Positions 8,074-16,548 of a DNA stretch of 64,000 bases are shown here, piece after piece. Source of the stretch: JADGHX01 sp035760965 (GTDB lineage: Bacteria; Pseudomonadota; Gammaproteobacteria; Steroidobacterales; Steroidobacteraceae). Position numbers and translations under genes: made by a program. The stretch covers positions 1 to 64,000 of the forward strand of contig DASTRY010000030.1 in the NCBI GenBank assembly GCA_035760965.1. Reading direction: 5' to 3'. The stretch's first letter is position 1, and every line of letters begins with the position of its first letter. Below the pieces are notes generated by a model, which searched no databases, was not told the DNA's origin, and saw only the letters and a program-made list of their open reading frames with translations.

Positions 8074-9081
8074 CTATCGATCCGCCGCCAGCGCGCGCAC
8101 ACATCGCCGCACGATGCCCGGCCCGCGGTAGACCATGCCCGTGTAGAGCTGGATCAAATCCGCGCCGGCGCGCCGCATGGCAAGCGCAGTCGCGGGCGAG
8201 TCGATGCCGCCCACGCCGATGATCGGGAACGTCGGGCCAAGCAAACGCCGCAGCTCCCGCACGATTCTGAGCGACAGCGGATGCAGCGGCGCGCCGCTCA
8301 ATCCTCCCGCTTGCTGCGGATCGTTGGTGCCCAGCGCATCGCGCGTCACGGTGGTGTTGGTCGCAATGATTCCGTCGAGAGACACGCGCAGCGCCACTTC
8401 AGCCAGCGACGCGAGCGATGCCGCATCGAGATCGGGCGACACCTTCAGCAAGAGCGGCAGGCGTCGCGTCGTGCCCCGTAACAGCGCGTCCCGCTCGCTC
8501 AGCAGCGCGGTCACGAAAGGGGTGAGACGTTCGGGCGCGTGCAGATCGCGAAGCGAGGCGGTGTTCGGCGACGAGATGTTCACGGCTACGTAGTCCGCGA
8601 ACGAGTGCAGCGTGCGCAGACAGCTCACGTAGTCGTCGATGGCGCGGTCGAGCGGCGTATCCGCATTCTTGCCGATGTTGATGCCAAGGATGCCGCGATA
8701 CCGCCGCCGCTGCCGCAGCCGCGCGGCGACGGCATTCGCGCCTTCGCTCGGAAACCCCATACGATTGATGAGCGCGCCGTGCTGCGGCAAGCGGAAGACG
8801 CGCGGTCGCGGCTGCCCCGGCTGCGGTCGCGGCGTGACCGTGCCGATCTCGATGAATCCGAAGCCGAGACGGCCGATGCCGTCGATGGCCTCCGCATTCT
8901 TGTCGAAGCCCGCTGCGAGCCCGACACGGTTCGGGAAGTGCAGGCCCATGAGATCGACCGCGGCGCCGTGCACGTGTGGGCCGGGCAGATGTCCCGCGAC
9001 GCGCAGCGCTTCCAGCGTGAGGCGATGGGCGCGCTCGGGATCGAGCGCGAAGAGGATCGGACGAACGGCGGGATAGAGCAT
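8074..9081 (-). CDS. pyrD: Dihydroorotate dehydrogenase (quinone), class 2
   Basis: Oxidises dihydroorotate to orotate in pyrimidine synthesis and passes electrons to the membrane quinone pool. The 335 residues match the class-2 length, with the N-terminal membrane-associating helix (YPAVRPILFALDPERAHRLT). FMN-barrel motifs include GLAAGFDKNAEAIDGIGRLG, GFIEIGTVTPRPQPGQPRPR, NRMGFPSEGANAVAARL, the catalytic-serine region VNISSPNTASLRDL, LLLKVSPDL, IATNTT, GGLSGAPL and IIGVGGI. A perfect palindrome lies 16 bases upstream of its start. It is divergent from the response regulator gene. Confidence 0.97.
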   Translation of the reverse strand: MLYPAVRPILFALDPERAHRLTLEALRVAGHLPGPHVHGAAVDLMGLHFPNRVGLAAGFDKNAEAIDGIGRLGFGFIEIGTVTPRPQPGQPRPRVFRLPQHGALINRMGFPSEGANAVAARLRQRRRYRGILGINIGKNADTPLDRAIDDYVSCLRTLHSFADYVAVNISSPNTASLRDLHAPERLTPFVTALLSERDALLRGTTRRLPLLLKVSPDLDAASLASLAEVALRVSLDGIIATNTTVTRDALGTNDPQQAGGLSGAPLHPLSLRIVRELRRLLGPTFPIIGVGGIDSPATALAMRRAGADLIQLYTGMVYRGPGIVRRCVRALAADR

Positions 9082-9096
9082 AAGGTCGAGCGTGAG

Positions 9097-9110
9097 TGTA
9101 ACGAGTTACA
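9097..9110. promoter_or_regulatory. Palindrome in the pyrD upstream region
   Basis: TGTAAC-GA-GTTACA is a perfect 6-bp inverted repeat 16 bases before the pyrD ATG, in the 101-base divergent region shared with the two-component system. It could be an operator or part of the pyrD promoter or leader; no regulator can be named. Confidence 0.35.
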
Positions 9111-9182
9111 AGAGGACGTTGTACTTGCTCCGCGCACACAGTTGGCCGTCGCGCCCCGCTCGCGTAGCCTCTCGGCCCATCT

Positions 9183-9839
9183 ATGCGAGTGCTGCTCGTC
9201 GAAGACGACGCGATGATCGCGCAAGGGCTGCAGACGGCCCTGCGCCAGGACGGCTACACCGTCGACCTCATCGGCGACGGTCGCAGCGCCGACGAAGCGC
9301 TGCGCACCTCGCAGTTCGACATCGTGCTGCTCGATCTCGGGCTGCCGGGTCGCGGCGGCCTCGAGGTGCTGCGGAACCTGCGGGGGCGTGGCGACGCGAC
9401 GCCGGTCATCATTCTCACCGCGCGCGATGAGGTCCGCGACCGGATTGCCGGGCTCGACGCCGGCGCCGACGACTATCTCGTCAAGCCGTTCGATCTCGAC
9501 GAGCTCGCCGCACGCATGCGCTCCGTGTTGCGGCGTGCGGCAGGGCGGGGCGACCCGTGCATCGAGCACCGAGGCATACGGCTGAATCCGATCACGCACT
9601 CCGTGGAGCGCGACGGCGTTCCGGTGCAGCTCTCGGCGCACGAGTATTCTGTGCTGGAGGCGCTGCTGCAGCGGCCGGGCGCGGTGCTGTCGCGCGCGCA
9701 GCTCGAAGATCGTCTGTACGGATGGGATGCGCAGGTGGAGAGCAATGCCGTCGAGGTGTACATCCACGGCTTGCGCCGCAAGCTCGGGAGCGACTCGATC
9801 CGCACGCTGCGAGGCGTCGGCTACTTCGTGCCGAAATAA
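9183..9839 (+). CDS. OmpR-family response regulator (QseB/PmrA type)
   Basis: 218 residues. The receiver domain (1-115) shows the acidic pair at D8-D9, the phospho-acceptor Asp51 (IVLLDLGLPGRGGL), the Thr switch (VIILTARDEVRDRIAGL) and the Lys loop (DDYLVKPFDLDELAARM). The C-terminal winged helix (about 125-218) carries LSAHEYSVLEALLQRPGAVL and the recognition region SNAVEVYIHGLRRKL ending RGVGYFVPK. Only 7 bases separate it from the histidine kinase. A likely target is the protease gene at 11284, whose promoter carries a PmrA-type direct repeat. No clear Shine-Dalgarno sequence precedes the ATG. Confidence 0.93.
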   Translation: MRVLLVEDDAMIAQGLQTALRQDGYTVDLIGDGRSADEALRTSQFDIVLLDLGLPGRGGLEVLRNLRGRGDATPVIILTARDEVRDRIAGLDAGADDYLVKPFDLDELAARMRSVLRRAAGRGDPCIEHRGIRLNPITHSVERDGVPVQLSAHEYSVLEALLQRPGAVLSRAQLEDRLYGWDAQVESNAVEVYIHGLRRKLGSDSIRTLRGVGYFVPK

Positions 9840-9846
9840 ATCATAA

Positions 9847-11172
9847 ATGGTGTCCATCCGCGCCCGGCTCCTGATCGCGCTTCTCGCGCTGACGACCTCC
9901 ATGTCGCTGCTTGCGGGCGCGTTCACCTATCGTCAGGTGCTCGCCGAGACCGACACGCTCTTCGACTACCAGCTGCGTCAGATGGCCCTGTCACTGCGCA
10001 GCCAGGTGTCGCTCGCGCCACGCATCGAGCTGCCGCCGGCACAGAACGACACGGACTTCGTCGTGCAGATCTGGGACCTCTTCGGTACGCGCGTGTACCT
10101 GTCGCGCCCCGGCCTGCCGACCATCAATCGGGTCGTGCTCGGCTACGCCGATCTCGACTTGAATGGGGAACGGTGGCGCGCGTACGGTCTGCAGACGATC
10201 GACGGTGTGATTCAGATCGCGCAGCCGACGCGGGTGCGCGAGGCGCTTGCCCGAGCCAGCGCGCTGCGCGTCGTCATTCCCTTGCTGCTGCTCATTCCGA
10301 TTCTCGGTGCCGCAATCGTGTTTGGCGTACGCAATGCGCTCTTGCCTCTGCGCCGGACGGCTTTGGAAGTGCAGCAGCGAGATGCCAGCAGCCTCGAGCC
10401 CCTTGCCGTCGAACGCTTGCCGGCCGAAGTCGTACCTCTCATCGACGAGCTCAATCGGCTGCTCGCGCGCGTCGACAGCGCCTTTGCCACGCAGCGCGCG
10501 TTCATTGCCGATGCCGCGCACGAGCTGCGCTCACCCCTCACCGCCGTACGACTGCAGCTGCAGCTACTGGATCGCGCGACGGACGATGTCGCGCGCCGCG
10601 AGGCGCGGGCGAATCTGGGCGCCGCGGTGGATCGCGCGACCCACATGATCGAGCAGCTTCTCGCACTTGCACGTGCCGAGCCGCGCGACGCGCAGATCGA
10701 GCGGCAAACGGTGATACTCGAAACCGTTGCGGGCGAAGCAATCGCCGACGCGAACGCGCTCGCCCAGACGCGGCACATCGAAACGGAGTTGCAGGCGGAG
10801 GCGCCCGCACGTGTCGTCGGGGATGCGGCGGCGCTGCGTGCGCTCGCGCGCAATCTCGTCGACAACGCCGTGCGCTACACGCCGGAGGGCGGCCGCGTGA
10901 TCGTACGGACGCGTGTGAACGATCGCCGTGAGGCGTTGCTCGAGGTCATCGACAACGGCCCCGGGATTCCTGCGGCAGAGCGCGAGCGCGCATTCGATCG
11001 GTTCTACCGACGCGCCGGCTCTCCGGCGGGCGGCAGCGGGCTCGGCCTCGCGATCGTGAAAGCGATTGCCGAACGGCACGCTGCGACGGTGACGCTCGCG
11101 GATGCGTCGGGCGGCGGGCTGCACGTCACGGTGACCTTTCCCCCACCCCCGGATGGCGCGCGCCCGACATAG
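9847..11172 (+). CDS. Sensor histidine kinase (QseC/PmrB type)
   Basis: 441 residues. The first membrane helix is at about 5-28, a periplasmic sensor of about 110 residues follows, and the second helix is near 140-162 (IPLLLLIPILGAAIVFGV). The cytoplasmic part holds the phospho-acceptor His in FIADAAHELRSPLTAV, the N-box ALARNLVDNAVRYTPEGG, the G1 box VIDNGPGIPAAERERAF and the G2 box GGSGLGLAIVKAIAERHA. The short QseC-like sensor region has no obvious acidic metal-binding cluster, so the stimulus is open. It forms a bicistron with the response regulator and is followed by its probable target gene. Confidence 0.92.
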   Translation: MVSIRARLLIALLALTTSMSLLAGAFTYRQVLAETDTLFDYQLRQMALSLRSQVSLAPRIELPPAQNDTDFVVQIWDLFGTRVYLSRPGLPTINRVVLGYADLDLNGERWRAYGLQTIDGVIQIAQPTRVREALARASALRVVIPLLLLIPILGAAIVFGVRNALLPLRRTALEVQQRDASSLEPLAVERLPAEVVPLIDELNRLLARVDSAFATQRAFIADAAHELRSPLTAVRLQLQLLDRATDDVARREARANLGAAVDRATHMIEQLLALARAEPRDAQIERQTVILETVAGEAIADANALAQTRHIETELQAEAPARVVGDAAALRALARNLVDNAVRYTPEGGRVIVRTRVNDRREALLEVIDNGPGIPAAERERAFDRFYRRAGSPAGGSGLGLAIVKAIAERHAATVTLADASGGGLHVTVTFPPPPDGARPT

Positions 11173-11216
11173 CGCACGTCGGATCCGGGCCTGCTGTTCA
11201 GCTCGCACGCCTCTTC

Positions 11217-11233
11217 CTTAAGCCTGGTTTAAG
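11217..11233 (+). promoter_or_regulatory. PmrA/QseB-like direct-repeat box upstream of the DegP-like gene
   Basis: CTTAAG-CCTGG-TTTAAG is a direct repeat with an 11-base period. This is the half-site and spacing known for PmrA and QseB boxes (CTTAAT-N5-CTTAAT). It lies 51 bases before the protease ATG at 11284 and 45 bases after the stop of the adjacent QseC-like kinase. The site is seen in the sequence; binding by the neighbouring regulator is inferred. Confidence 0.6.
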
Positions 11234-11283
11234 CGAGCCGCGCCACCCTGCGCGCCGTTCCTCATTTGGCTTGGAGATCATTC

Positions 11284-12750
11284 ATGACCGCTACAACTCG
11301 CAAGGCCGCGTGGGCCGCGGCCGGTATCTTCTCGGTCGGCGCCGTGGTCGGGCTGGCCGCGCCGAACCTGCTGCACACGACGAGCAGCGCGGCGCCGCTG
11401 ACCGCGAGCGCTCCCGCTTCCGTCGCCAGCGCGGTGAAGGGCGCCATCCCGCTCGGTACCGCGCCGAATTACAGCGCGATCGTCGCGCAGAATTCCCCTG
11501 CGGTCGTCGGCATCCAGACGACCGGTGAGATCAAGACGTCCGCGCCGCAGGCGCCGTTCGGCGGCGACGAAGGCGATCCGTTCTTCCGCTTCTTCCGCGG
11601 CATGCCGCAGCAGCCGAACGCCGTGCCGATGCACGCGCAGGGCTCGGGCTTCATCATCAGCTCCGACGGCTTGATTCTCAGCAACGCGCACGTCGTGAAC
11701 GGCGCACGCGAGGTCACGGTGAAGCTCTCGGACCATCGCGAATTCAAGGCAAAGGTGCTCGGCGCCGACAAGGCGAGCGACATCGCCGTGCTGAAGATCG
11801 ACGCGAAGAACCTGCCGGTCGTGCGCTTCGGCGACTCCGACGCGCTCAAGGTCGGCGACTACGTGCTCGCGATCGGCGAGCCGTTCGGTCTCGAAGAGAC
11901 GGCGACCGCGGGCATCGTCAGCGCCCTGTCGCGCTCCCTGCCCGGCGACGGCTACGTCCCCTTCATCCAGACGGACGCGGCCGTGAACCCCGGCAACTCC
12001 GGCGGCCCGCTGTTCGACGCGACCGGCGCCGTCGTCGGCATCAACTCGCAGATCTACAGCAACTCGGGCGGCTATCAGGGCGTCTCGTTCGCGATCCCGA
12101 TCAATCTCGCGCGTCAGGTGGCCGATCAGATCGTGAAGACGGGCCACGTCGCGCACGGACGGCTGGGCGTCGCGGTGCAGACCGTCGATCAAGCGCTCGC
12201 CGAGTCGTTCAAGCTCGACGCGCCCGCCGGCGCGCTCGTCTCGAAAGTGGAGCCCGACAGCGCCGCGGACAAAGCGGGGCTGAAGCCGGGCGATGTCATC
12301 GTCGCGTACAACGGGCAGCCGGTGAAGGATGCGGGTCAGCTCTCGATGCGCGTCAACACGACGGCGCCGGGCGAAGCGGCCACTCTCAAGGTGTGGCGCG
12401 AGGGCAAGGAGAAGACGCTCACCGCGCGCATCGCATCGGCCGACGCCGACGAATCGGGCAGCGTCACGGCGAGCGCGACGGATCAGCCGCAGCTCGGTCT
12501 GTCGCTCCGGCCGCTGACTCCGGACGAGCGTCAGGAAGCCGGCGTTTCCGGCGGCCTGGTCGTCGAGGGCGTGCAGGGTCGCGCCGCGCTGGCGGGCATC
12601 CAGCCGGGCGATGTCGTGCTCGGCGTGGACGGCAAGCCGGTCACGAGCATCGATCAGCTTCGCGAGGCTGCGCGCAGTCACAACAAGTCGTTGGCGCTGC
12701 TCATCCAGCGTGGCGACAATCGCATCTTCGTCCCGCTCGCACTGGGCTGA
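11284..12750 (+). CDS. Periplasmic DegP/MucD-type serine protease
   Basis: Envelope protein-quality-control protease and chaperone, 488 residues. A hydrophobic N-terminus (AAWAAAGIFSVGAVVGLAAP) is followed by a trypsin-like domain with catalytic His136 (LILSNAHVVNGA), Asp166 (ASDIAVLKID) and Ser239 (NPGNSGGPLFD). Two PDZ domains follow, at about 290-385 (GRLGVAVQTVDQALAESFKL; GLKPGDVIVAYNGQPV) and 400-488 (PQLGLSLRPL; GIQPGDVVLGVDGKPV). The hydrophobic start may be an uncleaved anchor, as in DegS and MucD-like proteins. The ATG at 11284 is chosen for GGAG 7 bases upstream; an upstream alternative at 11266 is weaker. The PmrA-like box upstream suggests control by the adjacent two-component system. 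Confidence 0.93.
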   Translation: MTATTRKAAWAAAGIFSVGAVVGLAAPNLLHTTSSAAPLTASAPASVASAVKGAIPLGTAPNYSAIVAQNSPAVVGIQTTGEIKTSAPQAPFGGDEGDPFFRFFRGMPQQPNAVPMHAQGSGFIISSDGLILSNAHVVNGAREVTVKLSDHREFKAKVLGADKASDIAVLKIDAKNLPVVRFGDSDALKVGDYVLAIGEPFGLEETATAGIVSALSRSLPGDGYVPFIQTDAAVNPGNSGGPLFDATGAVVGINSQIYSNSGGYQGVSFAIPINLARQVADQIVKTGHVAHGRLGVAVQTVDQALAESFKLDAPAGALVSKVEPDSAADKAGLKPGDVIVAYNGQPVKDAGQLSMRVNTTAPGEAATLKVWREGKEKTLTARIASADADESGSVTASATDQPQLGLSLRPLTPDERQEAGVSGGLVVEGVQGRAALAGIQPGDVVLGVDGKPVTSIDQLREAARSHNKSLALLIQRGDNRIFVPLALG

Positions 12751-12763
12751 TGCTTCACCGAAA

Positions 12764-12795
12764 TCGCCCCTCACGGCGCCTGCCGTGAGGGGCGA
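12764..12795. terminator. Bidirectional-type terminator hairpin between convergent genes
   Basis: A perfect 14-bp inverted repeat, TCGCCCCTCACGGC / GCCGTGAGGGGCGA, with a 4-base loop. It starts 14 bases after the protease stop and covers the stop codon of the convergent YkgJ-like gene. On the minus strand it is followed by TTT; on the plus strand there is no T tract. Confidence 0.65.
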
Positions 12796-13454
12796 CTCGT
12801 GTCTTCGAGCTCGCCTCCAGCCCGCCACGTCTCGATGAGCTGAGGATTCTGGATCAGCGCCGCGAGCGCCGCGTGCAGCTCGATCTGCGTGCGGCTCAGT
12901 CCGGCGGCATCCAGGCCTTGCTCCATCCCCTCCTCCAGCGCCGCGGCAACATAGCGCAACGCCTGCAGCACCGGCAGACGATGCACCGTGCCCGGCTCCT
13001 TGCGATATCCGTCCTCGCATCGTCCCTTGCTGAGCGAGTGATAGGCCGAGCACGCCGCCGGCCGAACCTCGTAAGCACTGCACTTCCCATCGACCAGAAA
13101 AGCGCACGCGATTGCGGGCACCGGCCGCCCTTCGCGCGCGAGCCGGGCGCGACGCTCGGCGTTCTCGAGCACGCGCGCCCGAATGCCTGCCGCGCGCTCG
13201 GCGGCAATGTGCGTGTCGAGATACCGAAAGAGCGCGATCGCCTCGTGCGGCAGCACCATCACGCGCAAGTGGCAGCAGAAGCTGCAGCCCTCGGCACAGG
13301 CGATGCCATCGCCGCGAAACGACTCGAACGCCTGATCGAGCAGCGAATTGATGCGCGCGGCGAGCGCCATGCAGTGATCGGCGTCGCTCGAAATCCCGAC
13401 AGTCTGGCGGATGGCGTCGAGGGCAAACGCCTGGGCTGCGCCGCTCTGAGTCAT
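12771..13454 (-). CDS. YkgJ-family cysteine-cluster protein
   Basis: 227 residues from the ATG at 13454. The Cys-rich signature of YkgJ/Fe-S cluster-binding proteins is visible: CAEGCSFCCHLRVMVLPHEA, then a central helical part, ACAFLVDGKCSAYEVRPAAC, and a further Cys in LSKGRCEDGYRKEPG. The family is thought to bind zinc or an iron-sulfur cluster, and its reaction is unknown. Its start lies only 18 bases from the divergent mug start. Its stop codon lies within the shared terminator hairpin. Confidence 0.82.
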   Translation of the reverse strand: MTQSGAAQAFALDAIRQTVGISSDADHCMALAARINSLLDQAFESFRGDGIACAEGCSFCCHLRVMVLPHEAIALFRYLDTHIAAERAAGIRARVLENAERRARLAREGRPVPAIACAFLVDGKCSAYEVRPAACSAYHSLSKGRCEDGYRKEPGTVHRLPVLQALRYVAAALEEGMEQGLDAAGLSRTQIELHAALAALIQNPQLIETWRAGGELEDTSRPSRQAP

Positions 13455-13472
13455 GAGGCATTCTTGCAGAGC

Positions 13473-14084
13473 ATGCCGACACCCTTCAAACCGACTCGCG
13501 AGCAGCTTCTCGCCGCGACCGCCAAGACGATTCCCGATGTGATCGCGCCCAACCTGCGCGTGCTCTTCTGCGGCATCAACCCGGGTCTCTACTCCGGCGC
13601 GGTGGGCCACCACTTCGCGCGTCCCGGCAATCGGTTCTGGCCGGCGCTGCACGGTGCGGGCTTCACCGAGCGGCGGCTCACGGCGTGGGAGGATCGCGAG
13701 CTGCTTCGCTATGGATGCGGCGTCACGAACCTCGTCGCGCGCACGACGGCGCGTGCGGAAGAGCTGAGCGCGGATGAGCTTCGCGCCGGGAGGCGTCGCC
13801 TCATCGCCAAGGTGAAGCGCTACGCGCCCCGCTATCTGGCCGTGTGCGGCGTCACCGCCTACCGCACTGCCTTCGAAGCGCCGCGCGCGACGCTCGGCCC
13901 GCAGGCCGAGCGCTGCGGCGAGGCGATCGTCTGGGTGCTACCGAACCCCAGCGGGCTCAACGCACATCATCAGCTCGGTGACCTCATCGAAGCATTCGCC
14001 GAGCTGCGCAAGGCGGCATTCAGCGTGACCGGTGTGAGCTCGCGCGCCGCGAGCTCGTCGAGAAGGCGCGGGAGAACCTCGTAG
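13473..14084 (+). CDS. mug: G/U(T)-mismatch-specific DNA glycosylase (Mug)
   Basis: Removes uracil and ethenocytosine opposite guanine in base-excision repair. 203 residues from the ATG at 13473. Family motifs are LRVLFCGINPGLYSGAVGHH (active-site loop with GINPG), ARPGNRFWPALHGAGF, GCGVTNLVARTTARA, LAVCGVTAYRTAF and the insertion-loop motif VWVLPNPSGLNAHHQ. The Mug domain ends near residue 178. The last 25 residues are Ser/Arg-rich and overlap the 3' end of the convergent deacetylase gene by 115 bases, so the tail is probably a late stop codon rather than a functional extension. Confidence 0.92.
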   Translation: MPTPFKPTREQLLAATAKTIPDVIAPNLRVLFCGINPGLYSGAVGHHFARPGNRFWPALHGAGFTERRLTAWEDRELLRYGCGVTNLVARTTARAEELSADELRAGRRRLIAKVKRYAPRYLAVCGVTAYRTAFEAPRATLGPQAERCGEAIVWVLPNPSGLNAHHQLGDLIEAFAELRKAAFSVTGVSSRAASSSRRRGRTS

Positions 14085-14803
14085 ATCACCGGAGCGCCGC
14101 GCGCATCGCGCGCCGCATTGCCATCGTGAAGGAGGAGGATGTCGCCGCCCGCGAGACCGTGCACGAGACGTTGCAGGACGAGCCCGGCATCGCTCGTCAC
14201 GGTGTCGAAGCCACGCCTCGTCCAGCTTGCGAGCTGCAGCTCGAAGCGGCGGAGCACGGGATCGAGGAATGGATTGCGCAGGCCCGCCGGCGCCCGAAAG
14301 AAGCGCGGCGTGTAACCCGTGATCGTCGCGATCGCCTCCTGGGCGGCACCCACCTGAGCTGCCATCGCGCGCGGCCCCAGCAGCGAGAAGTAGTTCGGAT
14401 GGCCGAAGCTGTGATTCTCGATGCTGTGCCCGCGCCGGACGATCTCTCGCGCCAGCTCCCGATGCTCGACGACTCGTCTGCCGATGCAGAAGAAGGTGGC
14501 CTGCGCACCGTGGCGGTCGAGGATATCGAGCACGTGCGGCGTGACCGCAGGATCGGGCCCATCGTCGATCGAGACGGCCACGCTGCGCTCGGCTGCGGCG
14601 GCCGTCGGGAGCCGCGTCCAGTTCGGGCCGAGCAGTGTGCTGCGCGGCCAGAGTCCGGCGGCCGTGATGGTCGCGTGATTGGCTGCGACGGCGCCGAGCG
14701 CCCACGGCCACGCGTGCGGATGCGCAACCGTAGCCGCAGCGGCAGTGACGTGAATCGCGGCGCTGGAGATCTTCCACAACACGCTCGCAGTCTGGCGTGC
14801 CAC
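13970..14803 (-). CDS. Polysaccharide deacetylase (NodB homology domain), membrane-anchored
   Basis: 277 residues from a GTG at 14803 with GAGAAG 7 bases upstream; a TTG five codons earlier is the alternative. An N-terminal hydrophobic stretch (about 10-50) probably anchors the protein. The NodB domain shows the catalytic-base and metal-Asp motif SIDDGPDPAVTPHVLDILD, the metal-binding ENHSFGHPNY, the FFRAPAGLRNPFL groove motif and LLLHDGNAARDA, which carries the catalytic His region. These enzymes remove N- or O-acetyl groups from glycans in a metal-dependent way. The substrate is unknown. It is divergent from the lipoprotein glycosidase and overlaps mug at its 3' end. Confidence 0.88.
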   Translation of the reverse strand: MARQTASVLWKISSAAIHVTAAAATVAHPHAWPWALGAVAANHATITAAGLWPRSTLLGPNWTRLPTAAAAERSVAVSIDDGPDPAVTPHVLDILDRHGAQATFFCIGRRVVEHRELAREIVRRGHSIENHSFGHPNYFSLLGPRAMAAQVGAAQEAIATITGYTPRFFRAPAGLRNPFLDPVLRRFELQLASWTRRGFDTVTSDAGLVLQRLVHGLAGGDILLLHDGNAARDARGAPVIYEVLPRLLDELAARELTPVTLNAALRSSANASMRSPS

Positions 14804-14887
14804 GGGTGCACTTCTCAAGATGCGCGGCTTGGCGGACGCGCACGACCGTGCGGCCTCGTATCCTTGCTGCACATCTGCAGGAGCGCC

Positions 14888-16531
14888 ATGCCGAATCGCG
14901 TGACTCGCGCCTCGACGTTCATCGCCACCTTCGTCCTCATGCTCGCGGCATGCGGCGATCGCGCGCACAGCCCGCCGGCGTCAGAACCCGCACCACTGGC
15001 CGCGGCGGTCTTCGAGCCGGTCGATCTCGTCTTCCCGTCGGCAGCGCCACTCACCGCCACCTTTCGCGCGCCGAACGGCGCAACGCTCACGAGCCTTTCG
15101 TTTCCGCAAGGCGGGAAGCAGGTGGTCCGATTGACGGCGACCGAACCCGGACTGTGGAGCTACAGCGTGTCGGCCGGCAAACGCGTGCTCGGCACGGGCA
15201 CGATCCGAGCGGTACCCGCGCACACGCGCGGCTTCGTGCGGACGCACGGTCACGCACTGGAATATCAGACCGGCGAGCCCTTCGTCGCCATCGGCGAGAA
15301 CCGCATCAACATCTATGATCCGCAGTGGAACTGGCGTGCGCTCTCCGTGCACGACTATCTCGCGTACATGGCGGCGCACGGGATGACGGTGCTGCGGGTC
15401 TTCATCGTCTCCGACGTCGAGAACGAAGAGACTCACGGCGCCAACGCCGGCGTCATCGAGCCCACGCTCGGCCACTTCGACGAGCAAGTCGCACGGATGT
15501 TCGACGGACTCTTTCGCGACGCTCAGGCGCGCGGCATTTACGTCGTGCTCGTCGCCTTCGCGCTCGGCTTCTCGGAAAACGACGACTGGAAGAGCTGGCA
15601 CGACAACCCGTACTCGGCAGAGCGCGGCGGACCGGCGCACACGCGCTTCGAGTTCTTCGACTCGCCTGCGGTTCGCGAACGCGCCGCGGAGCGCTTGCGG
15701 TATCTCGCGGCACGCTATGGCCCGTTCCCGAATCTGCTCGCGATCGATCTGCTCAACGAGCCCGAGTGGGATGGCGCCATTCCCGAGGTGGCGTGGACGG
15801 CCTGGGCTCAGGAGATGGCACGCGAATGGCGCCGCGCGGACCCGTACGGTCACGCCATCACGCTGGGCAGCGTCGGTCTGCACTGGAACATCGAAGGAGA
15901 CGAGCGCGCCTGGTGGAGCAGCGATGCGTGCGACATCGTGCAGTGGCATCTGTACGGGCCGGAGGTGTACGACGTGCATGCGCTCGCCTCCGCGGTGACG
16001 CGCAAGGTGCGCGAGACATGGTCGTACGGCAAACCGGTGCTGCTCGGCGAATTCGCCTACGGGGGCGAGGCGAAGCCGGAATACGATCACACGCATGTCG
16101 GGCTGTGGTCCGCGGCGTTTTCGGGCGCGGGCGTTCTGGCTCATAGCGCGCCGGCGTTCAACATCGACTCCGACGAGGTGATGACGCCCGAACGCGCGCG
16201 CCACTATCGCGTGTTGAAAGACATCCTCACCCCGCTCGCAGACGCGACTCCCGGCGAGGCCCGGGCAAGCGCCGGCGCCGCCTGGACGCTGCTGACTCAA
16301 GATGCCGGCGCCGTCTGGCTGCTCGCGCCGAAGGAGCGCTACCGCTCGACGATCTCGGGAACACGCGTCACGGTGCCGTCCGTCGGCGAAGGAACGTGGC
16401 ACGTGGAATGGCTCGACGATGTCACTGGCGCGCGTGTGACTGCGGGCAACGTCGAAGCGCGCTCCGGTCAACTGGAGCTGACCGTCCCGCCCTACTCGCG
16501 GCACATCGTTGCCCGACTCACGCGTCGATAG
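14888..16531 (+). CDS. Lipoprotein glycoside hydrolase, cellulase (GH5-like) fold with DUF5060-like N-domain
   Basis: 547 residues. A lipoprotein signal ends in FVLMLAACGD (lipobox LAAC), so the enzyme should be lipid-anchored to the envelope. Residues about 40-115 resemble a DUF5060 beta-sandwich (APNGATLTSLSFPQGGKQVV). A TIM barrel follows with ENRINIYDPQWNWRALSVHD, the acid/base Glu in LLAIDLLNEPEWDG and the nucleophile Glu in KPVLLGEFAYGG. A C-terminal beta domain (about 460-547) ends the protein. DUF5060 plus a GH5-like barrel is typical of enzymes on plant or microbial beta-glycans. GGAG lies 5 bases before the ATG. It is divergent from the deacetylase, so both may act on the same polysaccharide. 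Confidence 0.82.
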   Translation: MPNRVTRASTFIATFVLMLAACGDRAHSPPASEPAPLAAAVFEPVDLVFPSAAPLTATFRAPNGATLTSLSFPQGGKQVVRLTATEPGLWSYSVSAGKRVLGTGTIRAVPAHTRGFVRTHGHALEYQTGEPFVAIGENRINIYDPQWNWRALSVHDYLAYMAAHGMTVLRVFIVSDVENEETHGANAGVIEPTLGHFDEQVARMFDGLFRDAQARGIYVVLVAFALGFSENDDWKSWHDNPYSAERGGPAHTRFEFFDSPAVRERAAERLRYLAARYGPFPNLLAIDLLNEPEWDGAIPEVAWTAWAQEMAREWRRADPYGHAITLGSVGLHWNIEGDERAWWSSDACDIVQWHLYGPEVYDVHALASAVTRKVRETWSYGKPVLLGEFAYGGEAKPEYDHTHVGLWSAAFSGAGVLAHSAPAFNIDSDEVMTPERARHYRVLKDILTPLADATPGEARASAGAAWTLLTQDAGAVWLLAPKERYRSTISGTRVTVPSVGEGTWHVEWLDDVTGARVTAGNVEARSGQLELTVPPYSRHIVARLTRR

Positions 16532-16548
16532 GGTGCTATCGTCCGCAC

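Noticed and set aside
11278..13482. 734-residue minus-strand open frame
   Set aside because: It lies antisense to the DegP-like protease, whose catalytic triad and PDZ motifs are unambiguous. Composition is Arg/Ala noise from high GC.
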